A DNA stretch of 9,834 nucleotides from CABMGU01 sp035292785 (GTDB lineage: Archaea > Nanobdellota > Nanobdellia > Woesearchaeales > ARS49). The stretch spans positions 1-9,834 of the forward strand of contig DATDPK010000001.1 of NCBI GenBank assembly GCA_035292785.1, given 5' to 3'. Positions within the stretch are counted from its first letter, which is position 1. Each line of letters starts with the position of its first letter. The translations under genes and the position numbers were made by a program. Positions 1 to 6,541 of this stretch are shown here, one piece after another. The notes under the pieces are model-generated. The model saw only the letters and a program-made list of their open reading frames with translations, did no database searches and had not been told where the DNA came from.

Positions 1-231
1 ATTCAACTCAAGAAAATTATCCCTATACCTCTCGCCAAAAAAAGAACGGGCCAATACTAGTGCAAGAGTGGACTTGCCAACACCAGCAGGGCCTGCAAAC
101 AGCAAATGAGGCAGGTTCTTCTGCCCAACAAAAGCAGACAGCTTTCTAACAATCTCTTCCTGGCCGCGAATATCAGCAAATGACTTCGGGCGGTATTTCT
201 CAGTCCAAATCGATGATTCTTCCATCCCCAT
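1..231 (-). CDS. rfcS: Replication factor C small subunit (clamp loader), N-terminal part only
   Basis: The 77 residues visible are the start of an AAA+ clamp-loader ATPase; the rest lies beyond the window edge. After a short acidic leader comes WTEKYRP (residues 9-15), the RFC-box signature of archaeal and eukaryal RFC small subunits, then a GQEEIV segment and a Walker A loop GPAGVGKS at 47-54. In the family, four small subunits and one large subunit use ATP to load PCNA onto primed DNA. Two in-frame ATGs exist, at 231 (MGMEESS) and 225 (MEESS). The TATA-like box is centred 22-23 bases from the first and 28-29 from the second, so a leaderless mRNA does not decide between them; 225 is equally possible. 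It lies 40 bases downstream of the PRC-barrel gene on the same strand. Identity is secure; the start is not. Confidence 0.93.
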   Translation of the reverse strand, partial: MGMEESSIWTEKYRPKSFADIRGQEEIVRKLSAFVGQKNLPHLLFAGPAGVGKSTLALVLARSFFGERYRDNFLELN

Positions 232-249
232 CAGAATACCTGCAATAAA

Positions 250-257
250 AGTATAAA
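250..257 (-). promoter_or_regulatory. TATA-like box of rfcS
   Basis: On the minus strand TTTATACT lies in the 40-base gap between the PRC-barrel stop and the rfcS start. Its centre is 22-29 bases from the two candidate ATGs, and no clear Shine-Dalgarno motif is seen, so leaderless transcription is likely. Confidence 0.5.
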
Positions 258-271
258 AATGTTATCAAGAA

Positions 272-535
272 TCAGGCAATATCTTCTTCACTTACGACAA
301 CAAAGTCACCGGTTGCGATGACTGCGCTGCAAGGAATCAACAATTCGCCAGACTTGTCCTTCTCCAACTCAAGCTTTTCAGTATACGCTGTCGGATTCTT
401 AAGCACAACGTGAATAAGCTCGCCACTCTTAACCTCAAAAACAAGGTCGCCGACCTCTCCAAAACGCTTGCCGGACTTGCTAACAACAGTCTTACCAATC
501 AATTGCTTAGAAAATTTTCTTTGATCATCAACCAT
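272..535 (-). CDS. Small PRC-barrel domain protein
   Basis: This 87-residue protein is a single PRC-barrel. The pattern (KQLIGKTVVSKSGKRFGEVGDLVFE, given here in pieces: KQLIGKTVVS, then GKRFGEVGDLVFEV) is a beta-rich half followed by a run of charged turns and the strand SAVIATGDFVVVSE. PRC-barrels occur in the photosynthetic reaction centre H subunit, in the bacterial ribosome maturation factor RimM and in many stand-alone archaeal proteins; the latter have been linked in some archaea to cell division, but nothing here shows such a role. There is no signal peptide or membrane segment. The ATG at 535 is chosen over an upstream in-frame GTG at 544 because AGGTGAT (546-540) sits just ahead of it. 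It lies between the Cas4-like nuclease and rfcS on the same strand, with its own promoter. The fold call is good; the function is unknown. Confidence 0.85.
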   Translation of the reverse strand: MVDDQRKFSKQLIGKTVVSKSGKRFGEVGDLVFEVKSGELIHVVLKNPTAYTEKLELEKDKSGELLIPCSAVIATGDFVVVSEEDIA

Positions 536-539
536 ATAT

Positions 540-546
540 ATCACCT
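540..546 (-). promoter_or_regulatory. Shine-Dalgarno site of the PRC-barrel gene
   Basis: AGGTGAT on the minus strand is a seven-base match to the archaeal consensus and ends 4 bases before the ATG at 535. It excludes the upstream GTG at 544, which would lie inside the site. Confidence 0.75.
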
Positions 547-577
547 TTCTCTAATGATGACACAAAAATTAACGGCA

Positions 578-585
578 TATTTAAA
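578..585 (-). promoter_or_regulatory. TATA box of the PRC-barrel gene, overlapping the cas4-like stop codon
   Basis: TTTAAATA on the minus strand predicts a transcription start near 555, giving a leader of about 20 bases that holds the Shine-Dalgarno site. The TAA stop of the upstream nuclease gene (583-581) lies inside this box. Confidence 0.55.
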
Positions 586-1384
586 GTTTTCTATTAGTCA
601 TTTCGACGGCCAAACAGGCAGAACAGTTCTCCCTGCCACAGCCCTTAGGAAGAGCCTTGCTTTCAAGGCAGTTCTTGACATTGGCAGTAATTTCAATGAC
701 ATGCTCACGCAAGAAAGGATTAAGAACAACAGAACGGCGCAAGTTATGGTCAACGTACTGCACAATGGCTTCTGGAACTGCAGTATTAAAATGGTCCTCC
801 AACAATAAAGCATAAGCTGCAACCTGAACGCGATGACCATCCCACACGCCTTCCTTTGGAGGATTACCGCTCTTGAGTTCTACTGGCAGAAGGGCGTTAT
901 GATAGCATTCCAAACGGTCAATCCTGCCCTTGATGCCCAGCTTAATGCTTTGAACAGAATACTCTGTCTTTACCTTAGGCATCAAAGACTGCCAAAGCGC
1001 TTCACCAGAAAGGCCTTGCTGCATAAGAGGGATGATTCGCGAAGCCCTATCGGCTGCTTCAAACTTAGCAATAGGCAATGCTTTTTGAAAAGCATCTGTC
1101 AAAGAAACATTAACCATGCGCAATGCGTTTGCCTGATTGATGACAATACCCTTAAGGATTTGAGTAAAAGATGACTGAAATGTTTCCTGCACGCTCTCTG
1201 CCTGCTTTAATGAAATGATTAAAGGCTCTTCCTGTTGAGAGATAACCTCGTGAAGCTTATGCTTGATAAGGCCAAGAATCATCACATCCTTTGGAGGCGC
1301 CTCAATACCAAGAACATAAGACTGGTAGACTTGTATTGGGCAATGCACCCAACTGCTAAGAGCGGTAACAGGGATTAATTTCAT
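581..1384 (-). CDS. Cas4/Dna2-like RecB-family exonuclease with a predicted 4Fe-4S cluster
   Basis: The 267-residue protein has the full Cas4-type signature. Four cysteines are placed as iron-sulfur ligands: C15 near the N-terminus and C249, C254 and C257 in the C-terminal GCGRENCSAC cluster. Between them is a PD-(D/E)XK core: H45 (motif I), E141, D156 in GRID (motif II), E169 and K171 in VELKSG (motif III), and Q187/Y191 in the QVAAY motif. Cas4 proteins trim protospacers during CRISPR adaptation; related archaeal proteins are thought to act in DNA end processing, as Dna2 does. No CRISPR repeats, cas1 or cas2 are visible, and the neighbours are a PRC-barrel gene and the clamp loader, so a replication or repair role is more likely (inference). 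The ATG start agrees with a TATA box about 26 bases upstream. A helicase domain is absent. Confidence 0.88.
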   Translation of the reverse strand: MKLIPVTALSSWVHCPIQVYQSYVLGIEAPPKDVMILGLIKHKLHEVISQQEEPLIISLKQAESVQETFQSSFTQILKGIVINQANALRMVNVSLTDAFQKALPIAKFEAADRASRIIPLMQQGLSGEALWQSLMPKVKTEYSVQSIKLGIKGRIDRLECYHNALLPVELKSGNPPKEGVWDGHRVQVAAYALLLEDHFNTAVPEAIVQYVDHNLRRSVVLNPFLREHVIEITANVKNCLESKALPKGCGRENCSACLAVEMTNRKL

Positions 1385-1405
1385 GCAATAAAAGTAGTGC
1401 AGCTG

Positions 1406-1413
1406 TTTTTATA
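1406..1413 (-). promoter_or_regulatory. TATA box of the Cas4-like gene
   Basis: TATAAAAA on the minus strand is centred 25-26 bases before the ATG at 1384, with no Shine-Dalgarno motif between, so the mRNA is probably leaderless. It shares an 87-base intergenic region with the divergent tyrS promoter. Confidence 0.6.
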
Positions 1414-1441
1414 GTTTGCGTGCAAGTGTCCAGTGCAAAGA

Positions 1442-1449
1442 TTTATAAG
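1442..1449 (+). promoter_or_regulatory. TATA box of the tyrS-peptidase operon
   Basis: TTTATAAG, preceded by the purine-rich GCAAAGA that fits a BRE element, is centred 26-27 bases before the ATG at 1472. Transcription should therefore start at or next to the A of the start codon. Confidence 0.7.
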
Positions 1450-1471
1450 AAACTATTAGAAATTAATATGC

Positions 1472-2545
1472 ATGAAAAATGAGGAAAGACTTGAGCTGAT
1501 AAAACAAGTCGGCGAAGAAATAATCACAGAAGAAGAGCTTAAAAAACTGCTTTCTGAGAAGAAAAAACCAACAGCATATGACGGCTTTGAGCCAAGCGGA
1601 CGAATACACATAGCACAAGGACTAATGAGGGCAATAAACGTCAACAAGATGACTGAAGCAGGATGCACGTTCAAAATGCTCGTGGCAGACTGGCACGCCT
1701 GGCTGAACAACAAATTCGGCGGAGACCTTGAAAAAATACAGATCGCAGGAGAATATTTTGTGGAAGTCTGGAAAGCAAGCGGAATGAACCTTGACAACGT
1801 AAAATTCGTCAACTGCAGCGACTTTGTAGCAGACCAGGAATACTGGAAAAAAGTAGTGCGGGTAGCACGAAGCACAACAATAAGCAGAATGATGCGGTGC
1901 GGGCAGATAATGGGAAGAAAAGAAGGAGAAATACAGCACGTATCAATGCTTCTCTATCCGGCAATGCAGGCAGCAGACATATTCCAGCTTGAAGCAGACA
2001 TATGCCAATTGGGAATGGACCAAAGAAAAGTCAACATACTGGCAAGAGAAATCGCGCCAAAATTAGGGTGTAAACCGCCAGTTGCAGTACACCACCACAT
2101 GCTGATGGGATTATTACAGCCACAGAGCCAAGACAAAGACGTGCTGGAACGCACAATAGCGCTAAAAATGAGCAAAAGCAACCCAGACAGCAGCATATTC
2201 ATGGACGATTCAAGAGACGAGATACAGAGAAAGATGGGAAAAGCGTGGTGCCCTGAAAAACAGACAACAGAAAATCCAGTCCTTGAATACTGCAAATACA
2301 TTATTTTTGAAAGATTCAAGACAATGAAAATTAAAAGGCCTGCAAGATTTGGAGGAGATATTGAAGTTGGCTCTTATTCTGAGCTTGAAAGAGCATACTC
2401 AGAAGGAAAAGTACACCCAATGGACCTGAAAAACTCTGCATCAGAGTATTTGGACAAACTAATAGACCCTGTAAGAAAACACTTCACAAAAGGAAAAGCG
2501 GAAAAACTCCTTGAAAAAGTAAAAAGCTTCACAGTAACGCGATGA
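1472..2545 (+). CDS. tyrS: Tyrosyl-tRNA synthetase, archaeal/eukaryal type
   Basis: This class I synthetase attaches tyrosine to tRNA-Tyr using ATP. The 357-residue protein starts with a helical segment, then YDGFEPSGRIHIAQG holds the tyrosine-pocket Y36 and the HIGH-like motif HIAQG (46-50). The LYPAMQAAD and QLGMDQRK segments carry the tyrosine-binding Y-x3-Q-x2-D pattern and the downstream glutamine that separate TyrRS from TrpRS. The ATP-binding KMSKS is at 232-236, followed by NPDSS as in archaeal enzymes. The C-terminal part is a short archaeal anticodon-binding region; there is no bacterial S4-like domain and no eukaryal EMAP II-like extension. The start is set by the TATA box; an ATG at 1468 is out of frame and closes at once. 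Its last bases overlap the peptidase gene by ATGA, so the two are probably translationally coupled. Confidence 0.96.
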   Translation: MKNEERLELIKQVGEEIITEEELKKLLSEKKKPTAYDGFEPSGRIHIAQGLMRAINVNKMTEAGCTFKMLVADWHAWLNNKFGGDLEKIQIAGEYFVEVWKASGMNLDNVKFVNCSDFVADQEYWKKVVRVARSTTISRMMRCGQIMGRKEGEIQHVSMLLYPAMQAADIFQLEADICQLGMDQRKVNILAREIAPKLGCKPPVAVHHHMLMGLLQPQSQDKDVLERTIALKMSKSNPDSSIFMDDSRDEIQRKMGKAWCPEKQTTENPVLEYCKYIIFERFKTMKIKRPARFGGDIEVGSYSELERAYSEGKVHPMDLKNSASEYLDKLIDPVRKHFTKGKAEKLLEKVKSFTVTR

Positions 2546-3567
2546 AAATTTCAGAATTACAAAAATATTTGCAAGGAAAAATTGACATTGCACTGTTCTT
2601 CAACAACGATGCAAACATAACATACTTCTCAGGAACAAAGCCGGAAAATGCGTGCTTAGCCATACCTGCAAACGGGAAGCCGGCATTATTCGTACCTGGA
2701 TTTGAAGCAGAAAGAATGAAAGAAACATCAACAATAGAAGTTGTCAAACTTGACAAAGATTTCTTAAAAAACATCTGCTCACGATTTCCTGCGCGGAAAA
2801 TAGGAATAATACCTGGCGCGATTTCTTATCAAACAGCAGAAGCAGTTAAAACAATGTGGAATGCGGAACTGGTAAGTGTTGAACAAAAATGCAAAGAACT
2901 GCGAATGGCCAAGACAAAAGAAGAAATTGCAAGGACAACAAAAGCGTGTACAATTACTGACGAGATATTGCAAGACTTGTTTGACAACATAGGTAAATGC
3001 AGGACTGAAATTGACGCTGCAACATTCCTAAAGACTAAAATGAGCCAATACGGGCTTGAACAGAGCTTTCCGCCAATAGTGGCAACAGCAGGAAATGCGG
3101 CAATTCCTCATCACATCCCTGAAAATGCAAAATTAAAAGGATTTACTGTGATAGATTTTGGAATAATTTACAAAAATTACTGCTCAGACATAACACGCAC
3201 GATATTTGTTGGAAGCTTGACAGACAAGCAGAGGGAAATATATGAAAAAGTCAGGAAAGTACAGGAAGCAAGCGTAAAAAAATGCAGCATTGGGAATACT
3301 TTGGACAAAATAGATGAGGAAGGACATAAGGCGCTTGGTGAAAAATTCATACACAGAATAGGACACTCACTCGGAATAGAGGTGCACGACGTGCAAACAA
3401 GGCCATTAAAGCTGAAAGAAGGAATGATTGTAACAATTGAGCCAGGGCTATATGAAAAAGGAAAATACGGCATAAGAATTGAAGATGATGTGCTAATCAC
3501 CAAAGACAAGCCAGTTGTGCTGACAAAGACGACCAAAAAACTCAAAGCTTTTCTACGCAAGCTTTAA
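2542..3567 (+). CDS. pepQ: M24-family metallopeptidase, Xaa-Pro aminopeptidase/dipeptidase-like
   Basis: The 341-residue protein has the two-domain layout of prolidases: an N-terminal creatinase-like domain (about 1-120) and a C-terminal pita-bread catalytic domain. All five dinuclear metal ligands are visible: D205 in VIDFG, D216 in CSDITRT, H275 in IGHSLG, E300 in TIEPGLY and E314 in IRIEDD. The accessory histidines in PHH (190-191) and VHD (282) are also present. The family removes or cleaves next to proline in short peptides, in the cytoplasm. That suits peptide recycling downstream of a proteasome, and PAN is encoded just after, though this functional link is inference. Start and stop of the upstream tyrS overlap as ATGA and no Shine-Dalgarno motif is seen, so translation is likely coupled. 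Whether it is an aminopeptidase P or a dipeptidase cannot be told from sequence alone. Confidence 0.9.
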   Translation: MKISELQKYLQGKIDIALFFNNDANITYFSGTKPENACLAIPANGKPALFVPGFEAERMKETSTIEVVKLDKDFLKNICSRFPARKIGIIPGAISYQTAEAVKTMWNAELVSVEQKCKELRMAKTKEEIARTTKACTITDEILQDLFDNIGKCRTEIDAATFLKTKMSQYGLEQSFPPIVATAGNAAIPHHIPENAKLKGFTVIDFGIIYKNYCSDITRTIFVGSLTDKQREIYEKVRKVQEASVKKCSIGNTLDKIDEEGHKALGEKFIHRIGHSLGIEVHDVQTRPLKLKEGMIVTIEPGLYEKGKYGIRIEDDVLITKDKPVVLTKTTKKLKAFLRKL

Positions 3568-3570
3568 ATA
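3563..3570 (+). promoter_or_regulatory. TATA box of pan, overlapping the peptidase stop codon
   Basis: TTTAAATA is centred 27-28 bases before the ATG of pan and contains the TAA stop (3565-3567) of the upstream gene. The 26-base intergenic gap has no well-spaced Shine-Dalgarno site; AGGG at 3588-3591 is only 2 bases from the ATG. Confidence 0.6.
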
Positions 3571-3593
3571 CCCCAATCTAGAAAAATAGGGTA

Positions 3594-4721
3594 ATGGCTG
3601 ACGACAAAGGAAGCGTTGCATACGGATATGCGACAAACGTAAGCGGACTTGAAGAAGAAAACAGATTCTTACGAGAAAGCGTTGAAAATCTCGAACGCGA
3701 ACTTGAAAAATTCAAGAGAACGCCGCTCATATTGTGCGAAGTAAGAGACACAATAGATGGAAAAGCGCTCATCAGACTGCCAAACGGCAATGAATTTCTT
3801 GTTGACAAACTGGACACCGCAGAAATAAACGCAGGAGATTTCGTACTTGCAGAACAGAAAAACCTCACGATAATCAAGAAAATATCACAAACAAGAAGAT
3901 ATGACGCAGACAAATTTGTAATTATTGAAAAACCAAGCATAACCTGGGAACAAGTAGGCGGGCTAAAAGACCAAGAAAGAGAAATAAAAGAAGTAATCGA
4001 ACTCCCATTAACAAAACCAGACCTGTTCAAAAAAATCGGAATAGAACCGCCAAAAGGAGTTATGCTTTACGGACCACCAGGCACAGGAAAAACCCTGCTG
4101 GCAAAAGCAGTAGCTGCAAGCACAAAAAGCACATTCATTGAAATAGTCGGAAGCGAGCTTGTACAAAAATTCATAGGAGAAGGAGCAAAACTCGTAAAAG
4201 AAATATTCCAATTAGCCAGAGAAAAAGCACCAAGCATAGTATTCATCGATGAACTTGACGCAATAGCAGCAGTAAGAATGGACATAGGCACAAGCGGAGA
4301 AAGAGAGGTTCAAAGAACATTTATGCAATTGCTGGCAGAAATAGACGGTTTCAACCCGCTTGCCAACGTAAAAATCATAGGATGCACAAACAGAAAAGAC
4401 ATACTTGACCCGGCAATAACAAGACCAGGCAGACTGGACAGACTAATACACGTCCCACTGCCAAACGAAGAAGCAAGAAGAGAAATATTCAAAATACACA
4501 CCAGAAACATGAAATTAACCAAAATAAACACTGAAAAAATAATCAAGGACCTGGAAGGGTTCAGCGGAGCAGAAATAAAAGCAGTAGCAACAGAAGCAGG
4601 ATATTTCGCAATAAGAGAAGACAGAACAAAAATAAAAGAAGAAGATTTCATCAAAGCAATAAAAAAAGTCGCTGCAGAAGTGGAAAGAGAAGGCGGCGAC
4701 TACCTGAAAATGTTCGGCTAA
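3594..4721 (+). CDS. pan: Proteasome-activating nucleotidase (PAN), Rpt-like AAA+ ATPase
   Basis: PAN forms a hexamer that unfolds substrates and feeds them to the 20S proteasome. In this 375-residue protein, an N-terminal coiled coil (about 13-42, heptads in GLEEENRFLRESVENLE) is followed by an OB domain (about 45-105) and the AAA+ module. Visible motifs are Walker A GPPGTGKT at 160-167, the pore loop KFIGEG, Walker B with D219/E220 in FIDELD, the REVQRTFMQLLAE segment, and the arginine-finger region TRPGRLDR at 276-283. The order coiled coil-OB-AAA separates it from Cdc48/VAT, which have two ATPase modules. The C-terminus is KMFG: a hydrophobic-F-X variant of the HbYX tail that docks into the 20S alpha ring. 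The stop codon overlaps that of the converging trm5 gene by four bases. The 20S subunits are not in this window. Confidence 0.95.
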   Translation: MADDKGSVAYGYATNVSGLEEENRFLRESVENLERELEKFKRTPLILCEVRDTIDGKALIRLPNGNEFLVDKLDTAEINAGDFVLAEQKNLTIIKKISQTRRYDADKFVIIEKPSITWEQVGGLKDQEREIKEVIELPLTKPDLFKKIGIEPPKGVMLYGPPGTGKTLLAKAVAASTKSTFIEIVGSELVQKFIGEGAKLVKEIFQLAREKAPSIVFIDELDAIAAVRMDIGTSGEREVQRTFMQLLAEIDGFNPLANVKIIGCTNRKDILDPAITRPGRLDRLIHVPLPNEEARREIFKIHTRNMKLTKINTEKIIKDLEGFSGAEIKAVATEAGYFAIREDRTKIKEEDFIKAIKKVAAEVEREGGDYLKMFG

Positions 4722-5533
4722 AGCCTTGCATCAACACAAACACGATATTTTCTAACAGCGTGCTGGCCAGCCCTAACAATTCGCAAAACTTTGCAACTCT
4801 TTTTCTTTAAAGAACAAGCAGAACGCAAACGCGCTCCTGCATCAGAAAGATTTTCCTCAGAAGCGAAGTCATAGACGTGCAGAAATGCGCCTTTTTTGGC
4901 GAATTTCAGAATAGAAGGGACAAGCTTGATGCCGTTATGAGGGATTGCAACAATAATGCGGTCAAATAATCCAAGACGAACCTTGCGAATGTCACCCTTA
5001 ACAAGCTTAACCTTATTGGACAACTTGTTGAGAAGAACATTCTCACAAGCATACTTGTGGGCAACAGGATTTAGTTCTACGCCGATAATCTCTCGTACAG
5101 GAGAATGTTTTGCAATAACTATCGGGTAAGGCGCAACGCCAGAGCCGGCAACAAGAACTCTCTCACCGTTTTTAACAAGACGAGCAATACGCAAACGCTC
5201 AGTCACAAGACGGGGAGAAAAATAACACTTCTCAACATCAAGCCTAAGAAGAATGCCACTTTCCTTATGCACAGTAATGAGACGCTTCTCGCCGGCAATA
5301 ACCTTTAACTTTTGACGGCGATAAATTCCACGATGAGGAGAAGATTTAACAGCGACAACTTTTACGTTTTTTAACAAAGACAATAATGCATTGCCGACAA
5401 GCTTTTCCTTTTTCTTAAGCTCAAAAGGAATTTCGATCAATGCGATATCACCGACAACGTCAAAGCTCGCACGCAATGAACTTAATTCTTTCTTGGTAAG
5501 CTTTCCACGCAATTTCTCGCGAAGCGCAGTCAT
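4718..5533 (-). CDS. trm5: Trm5-like tRNA methyltransferase (Met-10+ family), short form
   Basis: The family methylates N1 of guanine 37 next to the tRNA anticodon using S-adenosylmethionine, which prevents frameshifting and starts wyosine synthesis. Visible here: SFDVVGDIALIEIP (23-36) of the D2 domain, the signature FSPRL..TER at 105-113, a SAM-binding loop around 128-138 (VAGSGVAPYPI), ELNP at 153-156 and GDIRKV at 180. FSPRL resembles Trm5 rather than the aminocarboxypropyltransferase Taw2, which has FSPAN in its place. At 271 residues it lacks the N-terminal D1 domain of full-length Trm5, and the usual NLP motif reads AIP (196-198). It is the last gene of the unknown-fen1-trm5 operon, starts inside the fen1 stop (ATGA) with its own Shine-Dalgarno site, and its TAG overlaps the pan stop. 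Family is clear; exact substrate is moderately certain. Confidence 0.82.
   Translation of the reverse strand: MTALREKLRGKLTKKELSSLRASFDVVGDIALIEIPFELKKKEKLVGNALLSLLKNVKVVAVKSSPHRGIYRRQKLKVIAGEKRLITVHKESGILLRLDVEKCYFSPRLVTERLRIARLVKNGERVLVAGSGVAPYPIVIAKHSPVREIIGVELNPVAHKYACENVLLNKLSNKVKLVKGDIRKVRLGLFDRIIVAIPHNGIKLVPSILKFAKKGAFLHVYDFASEENLSDAGARLRSACSLKKKSCKVLRIVRAGQHAVRKYRVCVDARL
4797..4808 (+). terminator. Possible T-rich terminator of pan, inside antisense trm5
   Basis: The plus strand reads CTCTTTTTCTTT about 76 bases after the pan stop. Archaeal RNA polymerase can stop at such T tracts. There is no intergenic space, so any pan terminator must lie within trm5; this tract is the first good candidate. 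It also simply encodes a lysine run in trm5. Confidence 0.3.
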
Positions 5534-6540
5534 ACAAAATCACCGAGGCCTTTCTGATGCTTCGCAGGAGCAATCGCATCAAGCGACTTGTTAACACGCT
5601 CAGCGCTGAAATCGTGCTGGTTAACAAGAAAATCGTAAACCTTTTTGCGGTCAACAGGAAACCAGGAAAGCTTGTAATCATCAGTCGCAGGCATATTATT
5701 GAACACGTCAAGAACAGCCTGCCAGTCAAAATCAGGCTTAACAGAATTAAATAAGGACTCAGCAGAAGAATGCTGTTTTACAAGAGCAAGACCTTTCTTA
5801 GGACCAATGCCCTTCACACCGCCAGGAGCATAATCAGTTCCAACAAGAACAGCCAACCACAAAAGCTTTTCACGAGAAAGACCTAAAAGCTTCAAATTCT
5901 CCTCAAGATCAATAAGCAAGGGCTCAACAGTTGTGTAAGCAAGCTTGCCAGGAAGTTTTCGCCTGCCCTCAATAGAAAGATTCTGAATAAGACGAGGAGT
6001 TCCATACAACAAGCTATCATAATCCTGAGAAGAAACAGCCCACGCGTGGCCTTTGCGCGCAATATGAGCTGCCTGAGCTTCACCCTCGCTTGGAGCTTGC
6101 ACCCAAGGAAGGCCGAGACCTGAAAGCAATTCCTGAGCCTGCACAACCATATCTTTTGTCAACCTGGAAGTGCGTGCAGCGTACTTTTGCATGCTGCCAA
6201 CATCCTCTGCTGCAAGAGCTTCCTCGTATTTCTTGGCAGCCTCTTTTTTCAACTCAGCACGCTTTGTAAGCTCTTTCTGCTTTAATTTAGGAACTTCACC
6301 ATCAAAAGCAAAAGCAAGCTTAAGCCCCTTCTGCATCAAATTAGTAACACGCGAAAATAAGCCAATCAGGTGAGAAGTCACGTGGCCATGGTGGTCTGTG
6401 AACAAGCTGCCATCACGCGATCTTATACTGCTCAAAAATTGATATAACATATTATAGCCATCAACAACCAAGATTTTTCCAGAAAATTGTTCAAGCTTTA
6501 TCGGATGGCGGACAAGAATGTCCTTAAAATTAACACCCAT
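5530..6540 (-). CDS. fen: Flap endonuclease 1
   Basis: FEN1 removes 5' flaps made during Okazaki fragment maturation and base excision repair. The 336-residue protein begins MGVNFKDIL and carries the full set of metal-binding acids: D27 in VVDGYN, D80 in FDGEVP, E152 and E154 in PSEGEAQ, D173 and D175 in SQDYDS, and D236 in VGTDY. The helical arch/cap lies around 85-130 and is rich in K and E. The helix-hairpin-helix GGVKGIGPKKGL follows D236. The C-terminal eight residues QKGLGDFV (329-336) form a slightly degenerate PCNA-binding (PIP) box, with V at the second aromatic position. Length matches archaeal FEN1. The ATG is one base after the stop of the upstream gene, with AGGTG four bases before it. 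Gene and function are secure. Confidence 0.96.
   Translation of the reverse strand: MGVNFKDILVRHPIKLEQFSGKILVVDGYNMLYQFLSSIRSRDGSLFTDHHGHVTSHLIGLFSRVTNLMQKGLKLAFAFDGEVPKLKQKELTKRAELKKEAAKKYEEALAAEDVGSMQKYAARTSRLTKDMVVQAQELLSGLGLPWVQAPSEGEAQAAHIARKGHAWAVSSQDYDSLLYGTPRLIQNLSIEGRRKLPGKLAYTTVEPLLIDLEENLKLLGLSREKLLWLAVLVGTDYAPGGVKGIGPKKGLALVKQHSSAESLFNSVKPDFDWQAVLDVFNNMPATDDYKLSWFPVDRKKVYDFLVNQHDFSAERVNKSLDAIAPAKHQKGLGDFV
5539..5544 (-). promoter_or_regulatory. Shine-Dalgarno site of trm5, inside the fen1 PIP-box codons
   Basis: GGTGAT on the minus strand ends five bases before the trm5 ATG at 5533. The same bases encode the Gly-Asp of the FEN1 PIP box, so one sequence serves two constraints. Confidence 0.65.
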
Positions 6541-6541
6541 A

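Noticed and set aside
581..1384. CRISPR-Cas locus, suggested by the Cas4-like gene
   Set aside because: No repeat-spacer array and no cas1, cas2 or effector genes are seen anywhere in the window.
4067..4654. Serine-rich antisense open frames opposite pan, tyrS and the peptidase gene
   Set aside because: They mirror the codon pattern of the real genes, lack domains and promoters, and the sense proteins are complete conserved enzymes.
4718..5533. Taw2 (wybutosine aminocarboxypropyltransferase) instead of Trm5-like
   Set aside because: The short length fits Taw2, but FSPRL..TER and the ELNP segment match Trm5; the call remains Trm5-like with this as the main alternative.
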